A DNA stretch of 24,982 nucleotides from Betaproteobacteria bacterium (GTDB lineage Bacteria > Pseudomonadota > Gammaproteobacteria > Burkholderiales > SG8-41): contig JANXRI010000394.1 of assembly GCA_025353085.1 (NCBI GenBank), positions 1 through 24,982 on the forward strand, read 5' to 3'. Position 1 is the first letter of the stretch. Each line of letters starts with the position of its first letter. The notes beneath the pieces are model-generated. The model saw only the letters and a program-made list of their open reading frames with translations, was not told where the DNA came from and made no database searches. The position numbers were made by a program, and so were the translations under genes. This document shows positions 22,111-24,982 of the stretch, in pieces.

Positions 22111-23207
22111 GCACATCACCCGTCGCTTCGCATGTGTCGCGCACCATCATGATCATGGCGGGCGGCACCGGTGGGCATATTTTCCCCGCGCTGGCGGTGG
22201 CTGATTGCTTGCGCGCGCGTGGCTGGAACATCGTGTGGCTCGGCGCCAGGACCGGCATGGAAGCAACACTCGTCACGCCGAAAGGCTACACGATGGCGTG
22301 GATCGCAATGACCGGCGTGCGCGGTAAAGGCGCGCTGCGCTTTATGCTGTTGCCGCTCCAGTTGTTGATTGCATTTTGGCAAAGTGCGCGCGCGATATTC
22401 GCCCACCGTCCGGATGTCGTGCTCGGCATGGGCGGCTATGTATCGTTCCCCGGCGGCATGATGGCGAGCCTCTTGAACCGGCCGCTCGCAATTCACGAAC
22501 AAAATTCGATTGCCGGCCTGGCCAACAAAGTGCTTGCCAAAATTGCCGATCGTGTGCTCGGCGGATTTCCGACTCCATTCCGCAATTCAACCGCGGTGAT
22601 CTGGACGGGCAATCCAGTGCGCGATGAAATCGCTGCCATCGCCGAACCTGCGACGCGCTATCGCGCACGCTCCGGCGTATTGCGGCTCACGGTCATAGGC
22701 GGCAGTCTCGGCGCGCAGGCGTTAAATGAGACTGTGCCGCAGGCGCTCGCGCTGATTCCGGAAGCCGAGCGGCCGCAGGTCACGCATCAATCGGGCACGC
22801 GCCATCTCGTCGAAGTCGAGGCGAATTACCGTCGCGCCGGCGTGAGCGCAACGCTGGTTGCGTTCATCGCCGATATGGCGGAGCAATATGCATCGTCCGA
22901 CCTCGTGATTTGCCGCGCGGGGGCGTCGACGATCGCCGAACTCGCCGCCGCCGGCATCGCGAGCGTGCTCGTGCCGTTTCCGCATGCGGTCGACGACCAC
23001 CAAACCCATAACGCGCGCTTCTTGAGCGAGCGTGGCGCCGCGGTGCTCGTGCCGCAATCTGAATTGAACGCGCCAACGCTGGCGAAATTGCTGCGTGGTT
23101 TTACGCGCCAGGCTTTGCTCGGCATGGCGCAAAAGGCGCGCAGTGCTGCCAAACCCGACGCGACGCAAGTGGTAGCCGCGACCTGCATGGAGCTCGCGGG
23201 ATGTTGA
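22107..23207 (+). CDS. murG: UDP-GlcNAc:lipid I N-acetylglucosaminyltransferase
   Basis: The 366-residue GT-B glycosyltransferase converts lipid I to lipid II on the inner leaflet of the membrane. The N-domain glycine loop AGGTGGHIFPAL (18-29), LGMGGYVSFPG (106-116) and HEQNSIAGLAN (130-140) are present, as are GGSLGAQALNE and ICRAGASTIAEL of the UDP-GlcNAc-binding C-domain. The ~11 residues before the first strand make it slightly longer at the N-terminus than E. coli MurG. ATG 22107 overlaps ftsW by 4 nt. Confidence 0.97.
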   Translation: MSTSPVASHVSRTIMIMAGGTGGHIFPALAVADCLRARGWNIVWLGARTGMEATLVTPKGYTMAWIAMTGVRGKGALRFMLLPLQLLIAFWQSARAIFAHRPDVVLGMGGYVSFPGGMMASLLNRPLAIHEQNSIAGLANKVLAKIADRVLGGFPTPFRNSTAVIWTGNPVRDEIAAIAEPATRYRARSGVLRLTVIGGSLGAQALNETVPQALALIPEAERPQVTHQSGTRHLVEVEANYRRAGVSATLVAFIADMAEQYASSDLVICRAGASTIAELAAAGIASVLVPFPHAVDDHQTHNARFLSERGAAVLVPQSELNAPTLAKLLRGFTRQALLGMAQKARSAAKPDATQVVAATCMELAGC

Positions 23208-23244
23208 AATTTCATAGCCACAGAGTTCAGTCGGGCGGCACGCA

Positions 23245-24648
23245 ATGAAATACAAAGTTAAACGCGTTCACTTCGTCGGCATAGGCGGCTCCGGCATGAG
23301 CGGTATTGCCGAGGTTTTGTGCAATCTCGGCTTCGAAGTAAGCGGCTCGGATTTGAACGACAACGCCGTCACCCGGCACCTGCACAAGCTCGGCGCGAAA
23401 GTCATGCAAGGCCATGCGGCTGAAAATATTGCCGCTGCCGATGCGGTCGTGATTTCGAGCGCGGTCAAGGAAGACAACCCTGAAGTTATGGCGGCCCGCG
23501 CAAACAATATCCCGGTGGTGCCGCGCGCGATGATGCTCGCCGAGTTGATGCGCCTTAAAAACGGCATCGCGGTGGCGGGCACGCATGGCAAGACGACCAC
23601 TACCAGCCTCGTCGCCAGTGTGCTCGCCGAAGCCGGCATGGATCCCACTTTCGTCATCGGCGGCCGGTTAGAAGCGGCGGGCTCGCACGCCAAGCTCGGC
23701 AGCGGCGAATTCATCGTTGCCGAGGCCGACGAATCGGACGCGTCCTTTTTGTATCTCGCGCCGGTGCTCGCGGTCGTTACCAACATTGATGCCGACCATA
23801 TGGAAACGTACGGTCATTACTTTGGCCGGCTGCGCCAGGCGTTTCTGGATTTCGTACAGCGGCTGCCATTCTACGGCTCCGCGGTGTTGTGTATCGACGA
23901 TCCCAACGTGCGTGAAATTATGCCCGCTATTACGAAGCCGGTCACGACGTACGGATTGTCGGAAGCCGCACAGGTGCGCGCGGTCGATCTGCGGGCCGAC
24001 GCGGGCCGCATGCACTTTCGGGTGCAGCGCAGTGATGCGCGCGGCAAGAAACTGCCCGATCTCGCCGTGACGCTCAATCTCGCGGGCGCGCACAACGTGT
24101 TGAATGCGCTCGCGGCGATCGCAGTCGGTATGGAAGTCGGCGCCGCGGACGCAGCAATTGTACGCGCGCTGGCTGACTTCAAAGGCGTCGGCCGGCGCTT
24201 CGAACGCTATGGCGAAATAGCACTTAAAAAAGGCGGCCATTACACCTTGATCGATGACTACGGTCATCACCCGACTGAAATGGTCGCGACGCTCGCGGCC
24301 GCGCGCGGGGCTTTTCCGGGCCGCCGCCTGGTGCTCGCGTTTCAGCCGCATCGCTATACGCGCACGCGCGATTGCTTTGAAGACTTCGCGCGCGTGCTGT
24401 GCACGGTCGACGTGCTGTTGCTGACCGAGGTGTATGCCGCCGGCGAGGCGCCGATCGTGGCGGCCGACGGACGCGCCCTTGCGCGCGCGGTGCGAGTGCA
24501 GGGCAAAGTGGAGCCGATATTCGTCGAGCAGGTGACGGATTTTCCGGCAGCGCTCGACAACGCAATTGTGGACGGCGACGTCGTGCTGACGATGGGTGCC
24601 GGTTCCATTGGCGCAGTCCCCGCAATGCTGAGCGGCAGTCATTTGTGA
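23245..24648 (+). CDS. murC: UDP-MurNAc:L-alanine ligase
   Basis: The 467-residue Mur ligase adds the first amino acid of the stem peptide. Motifs: VHFVGIGGSGMSGIAEVL (8-25) in the UDP-binding domain, the MurC/Mpl-type P-loop AGTHGKTTTT (111-120), EADESDASFL, the GAHNVLNALAAI helix and DDYGHHPTE, then FQPHRYTRT in the C-terminal domain. It starts at ATG 23245, 37 nt after murG, with GGGCGGC upstream as a weak ribosome binding site. murB follows after 10 nt, the order usual in betaproteobacteria. Confidence 0.97.
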   Translation: MKYKVKRVHFVGIGGSGMSGIAEVLCNLGFEVSGSDLNDNAVTRHLHKLGAKVMQGHAAENIAAADAVVISSAVKEDNPEVMAARANNIPVVPRAMMLAELMRLKNGIAVAGTHGKTTTTSLVASVLAEAGMDPTFVIGGRLEAAGSHAKLGSGEFIVAEADESDASFLYLAPVLAVVTNIDADHMETYGHYFGRLRQAFLDFVQRLPFYGSAVLCIDDPNVREIMPAITKPVTTYGLSEAAQVRAVDLRADAGRMHFRVQRSDARGKKLPDLAVTLNLAGAHNVLNALAAIAVGMEVGAADAAIVRALADFKGVGRRFERYGEIALKKGGHYTLIDDYGHHPTEMVATLAAARGAFPGRRLVLAFQPHRYTRTRDCFEDFARVLCTVDVLLLTEVYAAGEAPIVAADGRALARAVRVQGKVEPIFVEQVTDFPAALDNAIVDGDVVLTMGAGSIGAVPAMLSGSHL

Positions 24649-24658
24649 TGCGAACACG

Positions 24659-24982
24659 ATGAACATGGCGGACCAGAAAAATATGCTGTGGGGCGAGTTG
24701 CGGCGCGCCGAGCCGATGGCTCGCCACACGAGTTGGCGCGCCGGCGGCAGCGTGGATCGCGCCTATGTGCCAGTCGATCTGGAAGATATGCGGCTATTCA
24801 TTGCATCGTTGCCGCCCAATGAGCCTCTGTATGTCGTCGGACTTGGCAGCAATTTGCTCGTGCGCGACGGCGGATTGCGCGGCACCGTGATTTTCACCCA
24901 CGGTTCGCTTAAGGAAATACGCGCCGAGCGCACTGTAATTTACGCCGAGGGCGGCGTGCCGAGCCCCAGGCTCGCGCGCTTC
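24659..24982 (+). CDS. murB: UDP-N-acetylenolpyruvoylglucosamine reductase (5' part; cut by window edge)
   Basis: The first 108 codons are present and the frame is open to the right edge. MurB reduces UDP-GlcNAc-enolpyruvate to UDP-MurNAc with NADPH and FAD. Visible features are MARHTSWRAGGSVDRAYVP (FAD-domain start), the FAD pyrophosphate loop GLGSNLLVRDGGLRG and the start of the following strand, EGGVPSPRLARF. The start could be ATG 24659 or the ATG two codons on; no strong ribosome binding site is seen. MurE, MurF and MurC act on its product. Confidence 0.94.
   Translation, partial: MNMADQKNMLWGELRRAEPMARHTSWRAGGSVDRAYVPVDLEDMRLFIASLPPNEPLYVVGLGSNLLVRDGGLRGTVIFTHGSLKEIRAERTVIYAEGGVPSPRLARF

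Overview
The window looks like ordinary chromosome from a Betaproteobacterium; the order is not determined. This rests on gene content and order: birA-coaX-SPOR, a stand-alone heptose adenylyltransferase (rfaE2), an rsmI gene divergent from an lpoA-yraN-SIS-BON operon, rnpB near the division cluster, a complete mraZ-to-murB order, and a HemP-type protein. GC is high, genes are densely packed, and most junctions in the larger operons are ATGA/GTGA overlaps. I see no insertion sequence, prophage, CRISPR array, tRNA or rRNA.

Layout. (1) 1-2008, iron block: an FTR1-type iron permease and a HemP protein (cut by the left edge) read leftward; bacterioferritin-associated ferredoxin (bfd, apparently frameshifted) and bacterioferritin (bfr) read rightward. 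Back-to-back promoters between them share one strong Fur-box-like palindrome. (2) 2311-4720, birA-coaX-SPOR operon, overlapping genes on +. (3) 4717-4987, a compound inverted-repeat element with nested hairpins between two convergent genes. (4) 4997-8160, a leftward operon lpoA-yraN-gmhA/diaA-dolP(BON)-rfaE2: envelope and LPS-heptose functions. (5) 8173-11616, rightward rsmI, pyrC, the RNase P RNA gene, and an isolated tartrate/D-malate dehydrogenase-like gene. (6) 11617-12155, a non-coding stretch ending in the division-cluster promoter and three MraZ boxes. (7) 12156 to the right edge, the dcw cluster mraZ-rsmH-ftsL-ftsI-murE-murF-mraY-murD-ftsW-murG-murC-murB (murB cut by the edge).

How it fits together. 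The dcw genes build UDP-MurNAc-pentapeptide (murB, C, E, D, F), make lipid I and II (mraY, murG), and polymerise and crosslink septal peptidoglycan (ftsW, ftsI, with ftsL). MraZ, the first gene product, probably represses the cluster through the TGGG boxes just downstream of the -10. The iron block would be repressed together by Fur when iron is plentiful. The most useful oddities are the bfd frameshift, the compound repeat at 4717-4987, an LpoA homologue with neither a TPR half nor a lipid anchor, and a SIS-domain protein that keeps GmhA active-site residues at a DiaA-like locus. I did not find a convincing new multi-gene system.
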